From an uncultured Phascolarctobacterium sp. (GTDB taxonomy: Bacteria > Bacillota > Negativicutes > Acidaminococcales > Acidaminococcaceae): DNA of 64,000 nt. Location of the stretch: contig URXA01000002.1 of the NCBI GenBank assembly GCA_900551745.1, forward strand, positions 62,001-126,000, given 5' to 3'. Both the position numbers and the translations under genes were made by a program. Position 1 is the stretch's first letter. Every line of letters starts with the position of its first letter. The notes under the pieces were generated by a model. It made no database searches. It was not told where the DNA came from and worked only from the letters and a program-made list of their open reading frames with translations. This document shows positions 1 to 8,168 of the stretch, one piece after another.

Positions 1-3
1 CCG

Positions 4-813
4 TCACTTCTCTGCCAACGGCGAAAACAGCCTGTTATCTTCATGTTCAGCAGGGGTCAGACGCATACTTTTAATGGGTTCATAACTGCGGCGGTGCCAC
101 TTAGTCGCTCCAAACTCAGCAATTGCCTGCATATGCTCCATGCTGCCATAACCCTTGTTACCGGCAAAACCATACTGAGGATATTGTTCAGCCAGTTCTA
201 TCATCATCCGGTCACGAGTGACTTTAGCAATAATAGAAGCAGCTGCTATCGAAGCACTCAACGCGTCACCGTGAATCAAGGACACCGTTTCAATGCCGAC
301 AGACATGATCGGCATTGCATCTACCAGCGCCACCTGCGGCTTAATCGCAAGATGTTCCAGCACCTCTGTCATTCCCTGCTTCGTAGCCTGATAAATATTC
401 AGTTCGTCGATATTGCTGATACTGACTACATTTACAGAAACAGACAGCGCTTGGGCAAGTACTTCGTCATAAAGCTGCTCGCGCTTCACTGCTGAAAGCT
501 GCTTGGAATCATTAAGTCCGCTGATAAATACCTCCTGCGGTAAAATAACAGCCGCTATCACCAACGGTCCTGCTAAAGGCCCCCGGCCTGCTTCATCGAT
601 CCCGGCAATATACTGTGCCCCCTGAGCGTAATATTTACGTTCATAGGCCAGCATTTTCGTAAAACGCTGCTGCTCTAAACGCAGCTTTTCCTGCCTTTTA
701 TGATAAGCGGCAACCAGTTTCTGCACACCGCTGCGCTCATCGGCAGCAAGTTCTGCCACCTGATCCGGGTCAGGCTCTCCCGCCAAAATCTCCTTTACCT
801 CGCTGATCTTCAT
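4..813 (-). CDS. rnhB: Ribonuclease HII
   Basis: Cleaves the RNA strand of RNA-DNA hybrids and removes single ribonucleotides misincorporated in DNA. The family motif YIAGIDEAGRGPLAGP, near residue 70, carries the catalytic Asp-Glu pair; LNDSKQLS and the block ending SIIAKVTRDR follow. About 60 residues precede the catalytic core, as is common in Firmicutes RNase HII. A GTG lies in frame at 822, but it falls within the GGGGTGGG ribosome-binding sequence of the ATG at 813, so 813 is preferred. It follows rbgA on the same strand, the usual rbgA-rnhB order in Firmicutes. A hairpin separates the two genes. Confidence 0.95.
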   Translation of the reverse strand: MKISEVKEILAGEPDPDQVAELAADERSGVQKLVAAYHKRQEKLRLEQQRFTKMLAYERKYYAQGAQYIAGIDEAGRGPLAGPLVIAAVILPQEVFISGLNDSKQLSAVKREQLYDEVLAQALSVSVNVVSISNIDELNIYQATKQGMTEVLEHLAIKPQVALVDAMPIMSVGIETVSLIHGDALSASIAAASIIAKVTRDRMMIELAEQYPQYGFAGNKGYGSMEHMQAIAEFGATKWHRRSYEPIKSMRLTPAEHEDNRLFSPLAEK

Positions 814-833
814 TATTCCCACCCCTAATTAAA

Positions 834-855
834 AAGGCCGCATTACAGCGGCCTT
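834..855 (-). terminator. Hairpin terminator after rbgA
   Basis: AAGGCCGC and GCGGCCTT form an 8-bp stem around a 6-nt loop. On the minus strand a T run follows. The stem overlaps the rbgA stop codon. It may reduce read-through into rnhB. Confidence 0.6.
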
Positions 856-1717
856 AATTATTTTCACTCGGTTCATCTAAAGTAAAGCGCCCTAAGCGTC
901 CTGTACGAAAATCACGCAGTACCAGCTGGATAACCTTATCAATGTCAAGTACACCGCCGGCCTTCAGGCAGCCGCGCGCTACGGCTATTTTAGCCATTAC
1001 CTCACGCACAGGCTCAGCTTCTGAAAAATCAATAGCGTACTTTACACGCAGATCATCCGGATAGATATGCATCAACCGTTCAAGCAACAGCTCTACCGCT
1101 GTTTCCCTGTCATAAACATCCTCTTTTATCGCTCCCGTTACTGCCAGACAAAAGCCTACTTCCGGATCTTCAAATTTCGGCCACAAAACACCCGGGGTAT
1201 CCAAAAGCTCCAGACCTTTGGCGATAGTCACCCATTGCTGACCTCTAGTCACACCGGGTCTGTCCGCTGCCACAACTTTATTTTTACCGACCAAACGATT
1301 GATCAAAGTAGACTTACCCACATTCGGCACACCCACGATCATAACACGGATCGAACGATTGCGTACACCTTTTCTCAGCCACTTATCCGTAACAGGCTTG
1401 GCAACCTGCTGGATCGCAGCCACCATCTGTTTTACGCCCTTACCGGTACTGCAATCTACCTTACAGACAGGCAAACCGCTGTTTTTAAAAGTCTGCAGCC
1501 ATTTTTCAGTCTTTTCCGGATCAGCCATATCGCTCTTATTCAAAGCCACGACCTTGGGCTTATCGCCCAGCATCTGGATCAGCATCGGATTGCTGCTGGA
1601 ACGCGGGATTCGCGCATCCAGCATTTCAACCACAACATCAACCAGCTTTAACTGCTGTTCCATCATCCGTTTCGCCTTCGTCATATGACCGGGAAACCAT
1701 TGTATCTTAAAATCCAT
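854..1717 (-). CDS. rbgA: Ribosome biogenesis GTPase RbgA (YlqF)
   Basis: Circularly permuted GTPase needed for late assembly of the 50S ribosomal subunit. The G motifs come in permuted order: G4 NKSD at residues 60-63, then G1 GVPNVGKS at about 129-136, then G3 DTPG near 173. The N-terminal IQWFPGHMTKA motif is typical of the family. A C-terminal helical domain of about 90 residues completes the normal length of about 287. It lies between lepB and rnhB, matching the Firmicutes order lepB-rbgA-rnhB, and starts 21 bases after the lepB stop, which suggests co-transcription. Confidence 0.95.
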   Translation of the reverse strand: MDFKIQWFPGHMTKAKRMMEQQLKLVDVVVEMLDARIPRSSSNPMLIQMLGDKPKVVALNKSDMADPEKTEKWLQTFKNSGLPVCKVDCSTGKGVKQMVAAIQQVAKPVTDKWLRKGVRNRSIRVMIVGVPNVGKSTLINRLVGKNKVVAADRPGVTRGQQWVTIAKGLELLDTPGVLWPKFEDPEVGFCLAVTGAIKEDVYDRETAVELLLERLMHIYPDDLRVKYAIDFSEAEPVREVMAKIAVARGCLKAGGVLDIDKVIQLVLRDFRTGRLGRFTLDEPSENN

Positions 1718-1738
1718 AATTATCTCCTCGACCGCCTA

Positions 1739-2293
1739 TCAAGGCAGCATACGCCATCTTTCAACAGGCCAGAAAGCAACAACTGCTTCGCCTTTTACGA
1801 GCTTCAGCGGCACGAAATCAACATCGGCAAAACGGCTGTCTTCAGAATTATTACGGTTATCTCCCAAAACGAAGATATGCCCCTGCGGCACAACAGATTT
1901 TCTGTAATTAGACTTATTCGGGCCCTTCGGATCATCCTTGTAAATATAATTTTCTTCGATCACACTGCCGTTGACCAGAACCTTACCGTCACGCATCTCA
2001 ATAGTATCACCGCCGGTCGCGATAACGCGTTTGATAAAATCGCGGCTTTCATCCTTCGGATAACGGAAAACAACAATCTCACCCTTTTTCGGCTCGGTAA
2101 AGAAATATTTATACTTGCTGACGATCAGGCGCTCGTGGCTTTCCAGCGTCGGATACATCGACGTACCCTCGACCATATAAGGCTCTACCACAAACGTACG
2201 GATACAAAAAGCCAGCGCTACGGCTACAATGATCGAAACCAGCCAGTCGCTGATAGTATCCTGCCAAGATGTTCCTGATTTTTTAGTACTCAT
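1739..2293 (-). CDS. lepB: Signal peptidase I
   Basis: Membrane serine protease that removes signal peptides from exported proteins. A single transmembrane segment lies at about residues 15-32. The catalytic Ser45 is in EGTSMYPT and the general-base Lys88 in FIKRVIATGGD. The late family box GDNRNNSEDSR is present. The length of 184 is typical of the short Firmicutes type (SipS-like). It is the first gene of the lepB-rbgA-rnhB run and is divergent from the ribose operon, with about 325 bases between them. Confidence 0.95.
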   Translation of the reverse strand: MSTKKSGTSWQDTISDWLVSIIVAVALAFCIRTFVVEPYMVEGTSMYPTLESHERLIVSKYKYFFTEPKKGEIVVFRYPKDESRDFIKRVIATGGDTIEMRDGKVLVNGSVIEENYIYKDDPKGPNKSNYRKSVVPQGHIFVLGDNRNNSEDSRFADVDFVPLKLVKGEAVVAFWPVERWRMLP

Positions 2294-2465
2294 ATATACT
2301 CCCTCTTATTCCAACGCATCAACTGAATCGGTGCGGTCTCTTTTATTTTTGCAAACGTACTCACAACGTTCGCAACACCGTTTCTACGTTAACAAACATT
2401 AGTGGATTTGTCAATCGCCAAAGGCAAATTGTCGAAAAAATTTTACATTAATATAGTGTTTTTTC

Positions 2466-2494
2466 TTGCCCAAAACAGTCGCTTGCGGTAAAAT
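2466..2494 (+). promoter_or_regulatory. Candidate promoter of the ribose operon
   Basis: TTGCCC, a 17-bp spacer and TAAAAT give a plausible sigma-A promoter about 125 bases before rbsK. The rest of the 325-base lepB-rbsK gap is AT-rich and holds no gene. I did not find a classic LacI/RbsR palindrome. Confidence 0.4.
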
Positions 2495-2560
2495 ACATAA
2501 GTATTGGCTTTTCCAAAATCATCATTAAATAGGCAGGATATAACCCGCCTGTGTAGAATA

Positions 2561-2580
2561 TTATAATGTTACTATTATAA
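2561..2580. repeat. Inverted repeat upstream of rbsK
   Basis: TTATAAT and ATTATAA are exact inverted arms around GTTACT. It lies 38 bases before the rbsK start and just downstream of the candidate promoter, so it could be an operator or contain an alternative -10. Function is inferred from position only. Confidence 0.3.
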
Positions 2581-2618
2581 CAAAATTACAAGTTTCCAAG
2601 ATGTAAGGAGAGATCACC

Positions 2619-3512
2619 ATGGTCAAAATCGCTGTTATCGGCAGCTGTTCCATCGACCTCACAGTAGAAGCAGGCAAACGGCCTGCAGCCGGCGAAACAA
2701 TAATCGGCAGCAGGCTCATAGTTTCACCAGGAGGCAAAGGCGCTAATCAGGCCGTTGCCGCCGCACGTTTAGGAGCCCAGGTACACATGATAGGCTGCGT
2801 AGGCGACGATGCTTACGGCACTATGATCATCAACAACCTGAAAACCAACAACGTCGATACCGGTTATGTCAGCGTCCTGCCCGGACAGAACAGCGGTACT
2901 GCCCATATCACCCTTGCCGAAGGCGACAACAGTATTATCGTCATCAAAGGCGCCAATGATCTGGTCATGCCCAAACATATCGATACTGCCTGGAACGTCA
3001 TTGCCGCCGCAGACCTGGTCATGCTCCAGCACGAAATACCGCTGCCCACCATCGATTACATCATCGGCAAATGTGCAGCGGCAGGAATCAGCGTACTTTT
3101 AAATCCGGCTCCCGTGCAGCCCGTTCCTTCTGAATGGCTGGATAAAGTCACCTATGTGACCCCCAATGAACACGAAGCCGAAGCCCTTTATCCCGGTAAG
3201 ACCAGCGAAGAAATCCTGCTGATGCAGGAAGAACGCTTCTTTATGACACTTGGCAAAGCAGGCGTTGCTTATGCTAAAAACGGCAAAGTACACACTGTTC
3301 CCGCATTCGTCGTTAATGCACAGGATACCACAGGCGCAGGCGATACCTTCAACAGTGCTTTTGCCGTCGCAAGATGCGAAGGACGCAGCCTAGACGACAG
3401 TATCCGGTTTGCCAACGCCGCAGCGGCCCTCTCCGTTCAGAAGCTGGGCGCACAAGGCGGTATGCCCTATCTTAAAGATGTAGAAAGGATGCTTGGAGAA
3501 TGCAAAAAATAG
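2619..3512 (+). CDS. rbsK: Ribokinase
   Basis: Phosphorylates D-ribose to ribose 5-phosphate with ATP in the cytoplasm. PfkB-family features are present: GGKGANQA at residues 38-45, NPAP at 162-165, and DTTGAGD at 236-242 with Asp242 as catalytic base. The length of 297 is normal. GGAGAG stands well placed before the ATG. It is the first gene of rbsKDACB and overlaps rbsD by 13 bases, suggesting translational coupling. No regulator gene (rbsR) is in the operon. Confidence 0.95.
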   Translation: MVKIAVIGSCSIDLTVEAGKRPAAGETIIGSRLIVSPGGKGANQAVAAARLGAQVHMIGCVGDDAYGTMIINNLKTNNVDTGYVSVLPGQNSGTAHITLAEGDNSIIVIKGANDLVMPKHIDTAWNVIAAADLVMLQHEIPLPTIDYIIGKCAAAGISVLLNPAPVQPVPSEWLDKVTYVTPNEHEAEALYPGKTSEEILLMQEERFFMTLGKAGVAYAKNGKVHTVPAFVVNAQDTTGAGDTFNSAFAVARCEGRSLDDSIRFANAAAALSVQKLGAQGGMPYLKDVERMLGECKK

Positions 3513-3895
3513 GAATCCTCAACAGCGACATCGCCAAAGTCCTGGCTGACTTAGGCCATACTGACACTATCGTTATCGGCGACTGCGGCCTTCCGGTTCC
3601 GGCCGGTGTCCCCAAAATCGATCTGGCTCTGAAACCAGGTACTCCTTCCTTTTTAGATGTCCTTACAGAAGTGCTGAAATATATGGAAGTCGAAAAAATA
3701 CATATCGCTTCCGAAATGGAAAGTAAAAATCCTGCTACATGGCAGAAAATGCAGGAGCTTTTTGAAGGTAAGGAACAGATCCTCAGCGACCACGAAGCCT
3801 TCAAAGCCGCTGCCAAAACTGCTAAAGCAGTGATCCGCACCGGCGAGATCACCCCCTACGCCAACATTATCCTGCACGCAGGCGTTATTTTCTAA
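3500..3895 (+). CDS. rbsD: D-ribose pyranase
   Basis: Speeds interconversion of the pyranose and furanose forms of ribose, supplying RbsK with its substrate. The family's conserved His20 (LGHTD) and Asp28 (VIGD) are visible, as is the C-terminal YANIILHAGV motif. The length of 131 is standard. The gene begins inside the end of rbsK and is followed 33 bases later by rbsA. Confidence 0.95.
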   Translation: MQKIGILNSDIAKVLADLGHTDTIVIGDCGLPVPAGVPKIDLALKPGTPSFLDVLTEVLKYMEVEKIHIASEMESKNPATWQKMQELFEGKEQILSDHEAFKAAAKTAKAVIRTGEITPYANIILHAGVIF

Positions 3896-3928
3896 AATCG
3901 ATTTTACAGCAAAGGAGTTTTGCGACTA

Positions 3929-5410
3929 ATGGAAATCACCATGAAGGGTATTTCAAAAGCCTTCGGCTCCAACGAAGTACTCAAAGGCGTCGACCTGACC
4001 TTAAAATCAGGAGAGATCCACGCTCTGATGGGTGAAAACGGCGCCGGTAAATCCACCCTTATGAACATCCTTACGGGTATCCATAAAGCCGACAGCGGCA
4101 CGATCTGCGTAGACGGACGGGAAATAAGCTTCAAAAACGCACTCGAAGCCGAAAAATGCGGCATCGCTTTCATCCATCAGGAACTTAATATCTGGCCCAA
4201 TCTCTCTATTCTCGAAAATCTGTTTTTGATGCAGAACGTAACCAACAGTTTCGGAATGCTTGACTTCAAAAAAATGCGCAGGCTGGCCGAAGAAAAATGC
4301 AGTCAAATGGGTATTACACTGCCTTTTGACGCAGAAGCAGGCGAATGCAGCGTGGGTCAGCAGCAAATGACAGAAATCATGCGTAACCTGATGCTTGACG
4401 CCAAAGTCGTCATCATGGATGAACCTACGGCCGCCCTGACAGAACGCGAAACAGAAAAACTGTTTGCCGTAATGCACGCGCTCAAAGACAAAGGCGTTGC
4501 CATCGTCTACATCTCGCATCGAATGGAAGAAGTATTCGCCCACTGCGATACCATCACCGTAATGCGCGACGGCTACGCTATCAGCAGCAAACCCACCCGC
4601 GAAACCAATATGGAACAGGTAGTCCGCGACATGGTCGGCCGTTCTATTACCGAATATTACCCCGGACGCACAAACGAACCCGGCGAACTAGTCCTGGAGG
4701 TCAAAAACTTCTGTCAAGACGGACTGTTCAACAATATCTCCTTCAACCTGCGTAAAGGCGAGATCCTCGGAGTAGCAGGGCTGATGGGCGCAGGCAGGAC
4801 CGAGATCATGCGGGCCCTGTTCGGCGTCGATTCCTGCAAGCACGGTGAAGTTTACCTGCATGGGAAAAAAGTGTGTATCAAAAAACCGGAAGACGCCATC
4901 AAAGCAGGAATAGGCTTCATCACCGAAAACCGCAAAAGCGAAGGCCTGATCCTCGACTTCTCCATCTCCAGAAATATTGCGCTGCCCAGTGTCGATACCT
5001 TCGCCAAACGCAGCGTGATCAATGCAAAAAATGAAACAGCCTTCTCCGAAGCTCTTTCTAAAAAACTGGGTGTCAAAACTGCCTCGATCGACCTGGAAGC
5101 AGGCGCATTATCAGGCGGCAACCAGCAAAAAGTCGTCATTGCAAAATGGATCGGTATGAATCCATCAATCATTATTATGGATGAACCGACACGCGGTATC
5201 GATGTCGGCGCCAAGCGCGACATCTACGATCTAATGAACGAACTGACCTCTCAGGGCGTCGCCATCATCATGGTCTCCTCTGAACTGCCGGAAGTTATCG
5301 GCATGAGCGACCGCATCCTTGTTATCCACGAAGGTAAGATTGCCGGAGAGCTGGACCACGAAGAAGCGACACAAGAAAAAATAATCACCCTTGCCACAGG
5401 AGGACAGTAA
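3929..5410 (+). CDS. rbsA: Ribose ABC transporter, double ATPase subunit
   Basis: Twin-cassette ATPase that powers ribose import. The first cassette has Walker A GENGAGKST (about residues 35-43), signature SVGQQQ and Walker B VVIMDEPTAAL. The second has the degenerate Walker A GLMGAGRTE, signature LSGGNQQK and IIIMDEPTRGID; this asymmetry is usual for sugar ATPases of the RbsA/MglA type. AAAGGAG precedes the ATG at 3929 by a normal distance; an in-frame TTG at 3920 is too close to it. rbsC starts 3 bases after its stop. Confidence 0.95.
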   Translation: MEITMKGISKAFGSNEVLKGVDLTLKSGEIHALMGENGAGKSTLMNILTGIHKADSGTICVDGREISFKNALEAEKCGIAFIHQELNIWPNLSILENLFLMQNVTNSFGMLDFKKMRRLAEEKCSQMGITLPFDAEAGECSVGQQQMTEIMRNLMLDAKVVIMDEPTAALTERETEKLFAVMHALKDKGVAIVYISHRMEEVFAHCDTITVMRDGYAISSKPTRETNMEQVVRDMVGRSITEYYPGRTNEPGELVLEVKNFCQDGLFNNISFNLRKGEILGVAGLMGAGRTEIMRALFGVDSCKHGEVYLHGKKVCIKKPEDAIKAGIGFITENRKSEGLILDFSISRNIALPSVDTFAKRSVINAKNETAFSEALSKKLGVKTASIDLEAGALSGGNQQKVVIAKWIGMNPSIIIMDEPTRGIDVGAKRDIYDLMNELTSQGVAIIMVSSELPEVIGMSDRILVIHEGKIAGELDHEEATQEKIITLATGGQ

Positions 5411-5413
5411 ATA

Positions 5414-6343
5414 ATGAATATTAAAGAACGTATCCGAAAAATGGGCCCCTTTATCGCCCTTGTCGTAACCTTTATCGTCATAGCCGCCTTAAACGACAGC
5501 TTTGTCGATCCCAATAACCTGAAAAACCTGCTGCGTCAGGTTTCCATCAACGCCCTTATTTCTTTCGGTATGACCTTTGTCATCCTGACCGGCGGCATCG
5601 ACCTGTCTGTCGGCAGCCTGCTGGCACTTTCAAGCGCCCTTATGGGCAGCCTGATCGTCAGCGGCATGAACCCGATGCTGGCGATCCTTGCGGCCTGCTT
5701 CATAGGCATGGGACTTGGTGCTGTCAACGGCTTAGTCATTGCTTACGGCAAAGTAGCACCCTTTATCGCTACGCTCGCCACCATGACCATTTATCGCGGT
5801 CTGACACTGGTATATACCAATGGTAACCCTATCAGCGGTCTCAGTGACGACACCATGTTCCACGACTTCGGTCAGGGCTTTTTCATAGGATTGCCAGTAC
5901 CTGCACTCATCATGCTGCTGGCATTTGCGATTTCCTGGTTCATCCTGAGGAAAACTCCGTTGGGCCGTAAAATCTACGCAGTCGGCGGCAACGAAAAAGT
6001 TTCCTTCATCGCCGGCATCAAAATAGAACGTGTCAAAATCTTTGTTTATGCTATCACCGGTTTCTTCTGCGCTCTGGCCGGCGCAGTACTCACCTCACGT
6101 CTCAATTCGGCCCAGCCGACTGCCGGTACCGGTTATGAACTTGATGCCATCGCCGCCGTAGTTTTAGGCGGAACCAGCCTTTCCGGCGGCAAAGGTTATA
6201 TCACAGGTACACTGGTCGGTGTGCTTATCATCGGCACACTCAACAACGGTCTCAATATTCTCGACGTATCCAGCTTCTATCAACAAGTTGTCAAAGGTAT
6301 TGTAATTTTACTGGCGGTACTTATGGACCGCAAAAAAGCTTAG
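5414..6343 (+). CDS. rbsC: Ribose ABC transporter permease
   Basis: Membrane subunit of the ribose importer. The protein is strongly hydrophobic with about eight to ten predicted transmembrane helices and carries the family stretches GGIDLSVGS and LDAIAAVVLGGTSLSGG. The length of 309 is typical. It sits between rbsA and rbsB and completes the transporter. Confidence 0.95.
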   Translation: MNIKERIRKMGPFIALVVTFIVIAALNDSFVDPNNLKNLLRQVSINALISFGMTFVILTGGIDLSVGSLLALSSALMGSLIVSGMNPMLAILAACFIGMGLGAVNGLVIAYGKVAPFIATLATMTIYRGLTLVYTNGNPISGLSDDTMFHDFGQGFFIGLPVPALIMLLAFAISWFILRKTPLGRKIYAVGGNEKVSFIAGIKIERVKIFVYAITGFFCALAGAVLTSRLNSAQPTAGTGYELDAIAAVVLGGTSLSGGKGYITGTLVGVLIIGTLNNGLNILDVSSFYQQVVKGIVILLAVLMDRKKA

Positions 6344-6356
6344 GAGGCACTCACCA

Positions 6357-7274
6357 ATGAAAAAAATCTGGACTCTTTTAGTAGCTGCCATCACCGTAAT
6401 GGCAGTACTCACTTCCGGCTGCGGCAGCGGCGACAAAGCTGCAAAACCTGCCGACGGCAAAAAAGCCACCACTATCGGCTTCTCCATCTCTACGCTCAAC
6501 AACCCCTTCTTCGTATCAGTACGCAAAGGCGTTGAAGACGAAGCTAAAAAACTCGGCGTCAATGTTAAAATCGTCGACGCGCAAAACGACCCGGCTAAAC
6601 AGGCTAATGATATTTCCGACCTGATCCAGCAAAAAGTAGACGTACTGCTCATCAACCCGGTCGACTCCGCAGCAGTATCAACTTCTGTGGCAGCTGCCAA
6701 CAAAGCCAGCATTCCCGTTCTGGCACTTGACCGCAGCGCCGATAAAGGCACAGTAGCATCCTTCATCGCTTCTGACAACGTCAAAGGCGGCGAAATGGCA
6801 GCCGAATACATCATCCAAAAACTTGGTGAAAAAGTAAAAGTAGCCGAGCTTGAAGGCATCCCCGGCGCATCCGCAACCCGCGAGCGCGGCGAAGGCTTCC
6901 ATAAAGTAGCCGACCAAAAACTTACAGTTGTTGCAAAACAATCTGCTGATTTTGACCGCAGTAAAGGCCTGACTGTTGCTGAAAATATGCTGCAGGCCAA
7001 CTCTGATATACAGGCTATTTTCGCTCAAAATGACGAAATGGCACTGGGGGCTATCGAAGCAGCCAAAAGCGCTAACAAAAAAATCTTTATTGTTGGCTTT
7101 GACGGCACTCAAGACGGCTTGAAAGCAGTAGAAGCAGGCACTATGGCCGCAACTATCGCTCAACAACCCGAACTGATGGGACAACAGGGTCTTGAGGCTG
7201 CTGTAAAAATAGCCAAAGGCGAAAAAGTTGAAGCTAAAATAGGCGTACCACTCAAACTTGTAGACAAAAAATAA
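6357..7274 (+). CDS. rbsB: Ribose-binding lipoprotein
   Basis: Substrate-binding protein of the ribose importer. A signal peptide ends in the lipobox LTSGC (Cys22), so it should be lipid-anchored, and an acidic-lysine linker follows. The mature part is a periplasmic-binding-protein type I fold: TIGFSISTLNNPFF, then LINPVDSAA, and later VGFDGTQDG near the C-terminus. AGGAGG precedes the ATG. It is the last gene of the operon and is followed by a strong hairpin. Confidence 0.95.
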   Translation: MKKIWTLLVAAITVMAVLTSGCGSGDKAAKPADGKKATTIGFSISTLNNPFFVSVRKGVEDEAKKLGVNVKIVDAQNDPAKQANDISDLIQQKVDVLLINPVDSAAVSTSVAAANKASIPVLALDRSADKGTVASFIASDNVKGGEMAAEYIIQKLGEKVKVAELEGIPGASATRERGEGFHKVADQKLTVVAKQSADFDRSKGLTVAENMLQANSDIQAIFAQNDEMALGAIEAAKSANKKIFIVGFDGTQDGLKAVEAGTMAATIAQQPELMGQQGLEAAVKIAKGEKVEAKIGVPLKLVDKK

Positions 7275-7309
7275 TTACTGCCATTTGACAATTTGGACAA
7301 ACATAAAAC

Positions 7310-7328
7310 CCCGGCGCAATGCGCCGGG
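7310..7328 (+). terminator. GC-rich hairpin after rbsB
   Basis: CCCGGCGC and GCGCCGGG form an 8-bp stem around AAT, 36 bases past the rbsB stop. There is no clear T run, so termination may rely on the hairpins that follow. Confidence 0.55.
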
Positions 7329-7332
7329 TGCT

Positions 7333-7369
7333 CGTAAAACAGTTAAATCAAAAATTTAACTGTTTTACG
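7333..7369. repeat. Perfect 16-bp inverted repeat
   Basis: Arms at 7333-7348 and 7354-7369 are exact reverse complements (start CGTAAAACAG) around a 5-base loop. It directly follows the rbsB hairpin and sits at the left edge of the accessory island. It could be a terminator, an attachment-site remnant or a regulator target. Confidence 0.5.
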
Positions 7370-7402
7370 GCATCTGTCAGACGGGATTGGTAAACAACAA
7401 CG

Positions 7403-7450
7403 AAAAAATGAGTGATGCCAGGTCGAAAGACCGAGCATTACTCATTTTTT
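7403..7450 (+). terminator. Hairpin terminator before tnpV
   Basis: A 16-bp stem (7403-7418 with 7435-7450, one G-T pair) has an inner GGTC-GAAA-GACC hairpin and ends in six Ts on plus and, by symmetry, on minus. It is a good bidirectional terminator and marks the boundary between the ribose operon and the island. Confidence 0.65.
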
Positions 7451-7488
7451 ATCTTAACACATCTTATTTTGATATTATGGAGGTACAT

Positions 7489-7842
7489 ATGATGCAGGAA
7501 CTGAACTATATCCGTTGTGGTAATTATTGTATTCCCGATATTCGCTTGCCGGAGGAAAACAGACCTATTGGTCGGTGGGGACGTATGCACAGAGATTACA
7601 TCAAGGCGCATAACCCAATCCGCTTCAATAATCTGTGTCTTGGCGGTGATTTGTGGACCTATCTGGCTGATTTGAACGAGCAAGCACAGAGCCGCCTTGA
7701 ACTTATCATTGAGCAAATGAAAGTCTCTGAGGGCGTGACAGAGCGCATGAAGCAGTACGATCAGATGGCATGGGTTGGAGCCATGAACAGCATCTACAAC
7801 AGAGCCGAAGAAATCATCCTCCGAGAAATGATCTACGAGTAG
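7489..7842 (+). CDS. tnpV: TnpV-family transposon-associated protein
   Basis: About 117 residues matching the TnpV family of small proteins carried by Firmicutes mobile elements. Recognisable stretches are LNYIRCGNYCIPD, the RPIGRWGRMHRDY block, LWTYLADLNEQAQ and the NRAEEIILRE end. The function of the family is not known. GGAGG at 7479-7483 fits an ATG at 7489 or 7492; the longer open frame back to 7387 runs through the terminator hairpin and is unlikely. The DUF6809 gene follows 8 bases later. I read the pair as the left-end remnant of an integrated mobilizable element. Confidence 0.75.
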   Translation: MMQELNYIRCGNYCIPDIRLPEENRPIGRWGRMHRDYIKAHNPIRFNNLCLGGDLWTYLADLNEQAQSRLELIIEQMKVSEGVTERMKQYDQMAWVGAMNSIYNRAEEIILREMIYE

Positions 7843-7850
7843 GATGCGGT

Positions 7851-8114
7851 ATGAGCATCCTTGAAGAATTTTGGTATGGCAATATCGAGCCAACCGAGTA
7901 CGACACATCCTCTTGCAAAGAATACAAGAAGTTGCTGGAGCTAATTTGCAGAAACGAAGAAAAGCTCCGAGCCACCATGACGGAGGAACAGAAAGAGCTA
8001 TTTGAGAAATACACCGATTGTGTTCGAGAGCATCAAACTAATACAGACTGTTTGATTTTTCAGAATGGCTTTAAGCTGGGTGCGAGAATGATGTTGGAGG
8101 TAATGGAAGAATAA
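7851..8114 (+). CDS. DUF6809-like small protein
   Basis: 87 residues starting MSILEEFWYGNI, acidic and helical, with a central LRATMTEEQKELFEKY and an end FKLGARMMLEVMEE. Proteins like this commonly travel with tnpV in Firmicutes mobile elements and have no known function; the family name is from memory. AGGA precedes the ATG at 7851. It ends just before a convergent terminator that separates it from the defence operon. Confidence 0.65.
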   Translation: MSILEEFWYGNIEPTEYDTSSCKEYKKLLELICRNEEKLRATMTEEQKELFEKYTDCVREHQTNTDCLIFQNGFKLGARMMLEVMEE

Positions 8115-8128
8115 TTGAATAGACTATT

Positions 8129-8165
8129 AACAGGTCGCAATATCAATACAGCATTGCGACCTGTT
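8129..8165. terminator. Bidirectional terminator
   Basis: AACAGGTCGCAAT at 8129-8141 pairs exactly with ATTGCGACCTGTT at 8153-8165. It lies between the convergent ends of the DUF6809 gene and hamB and can serve both strands. Confidence 0.6.
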
Positions 8166-8168
8166 GAT

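Noticed and set aside
43..495. Plus-strand reading frame opposite rnhB
   Set aside because: It lies entirely within rnhB on the other strand and shows no family features.
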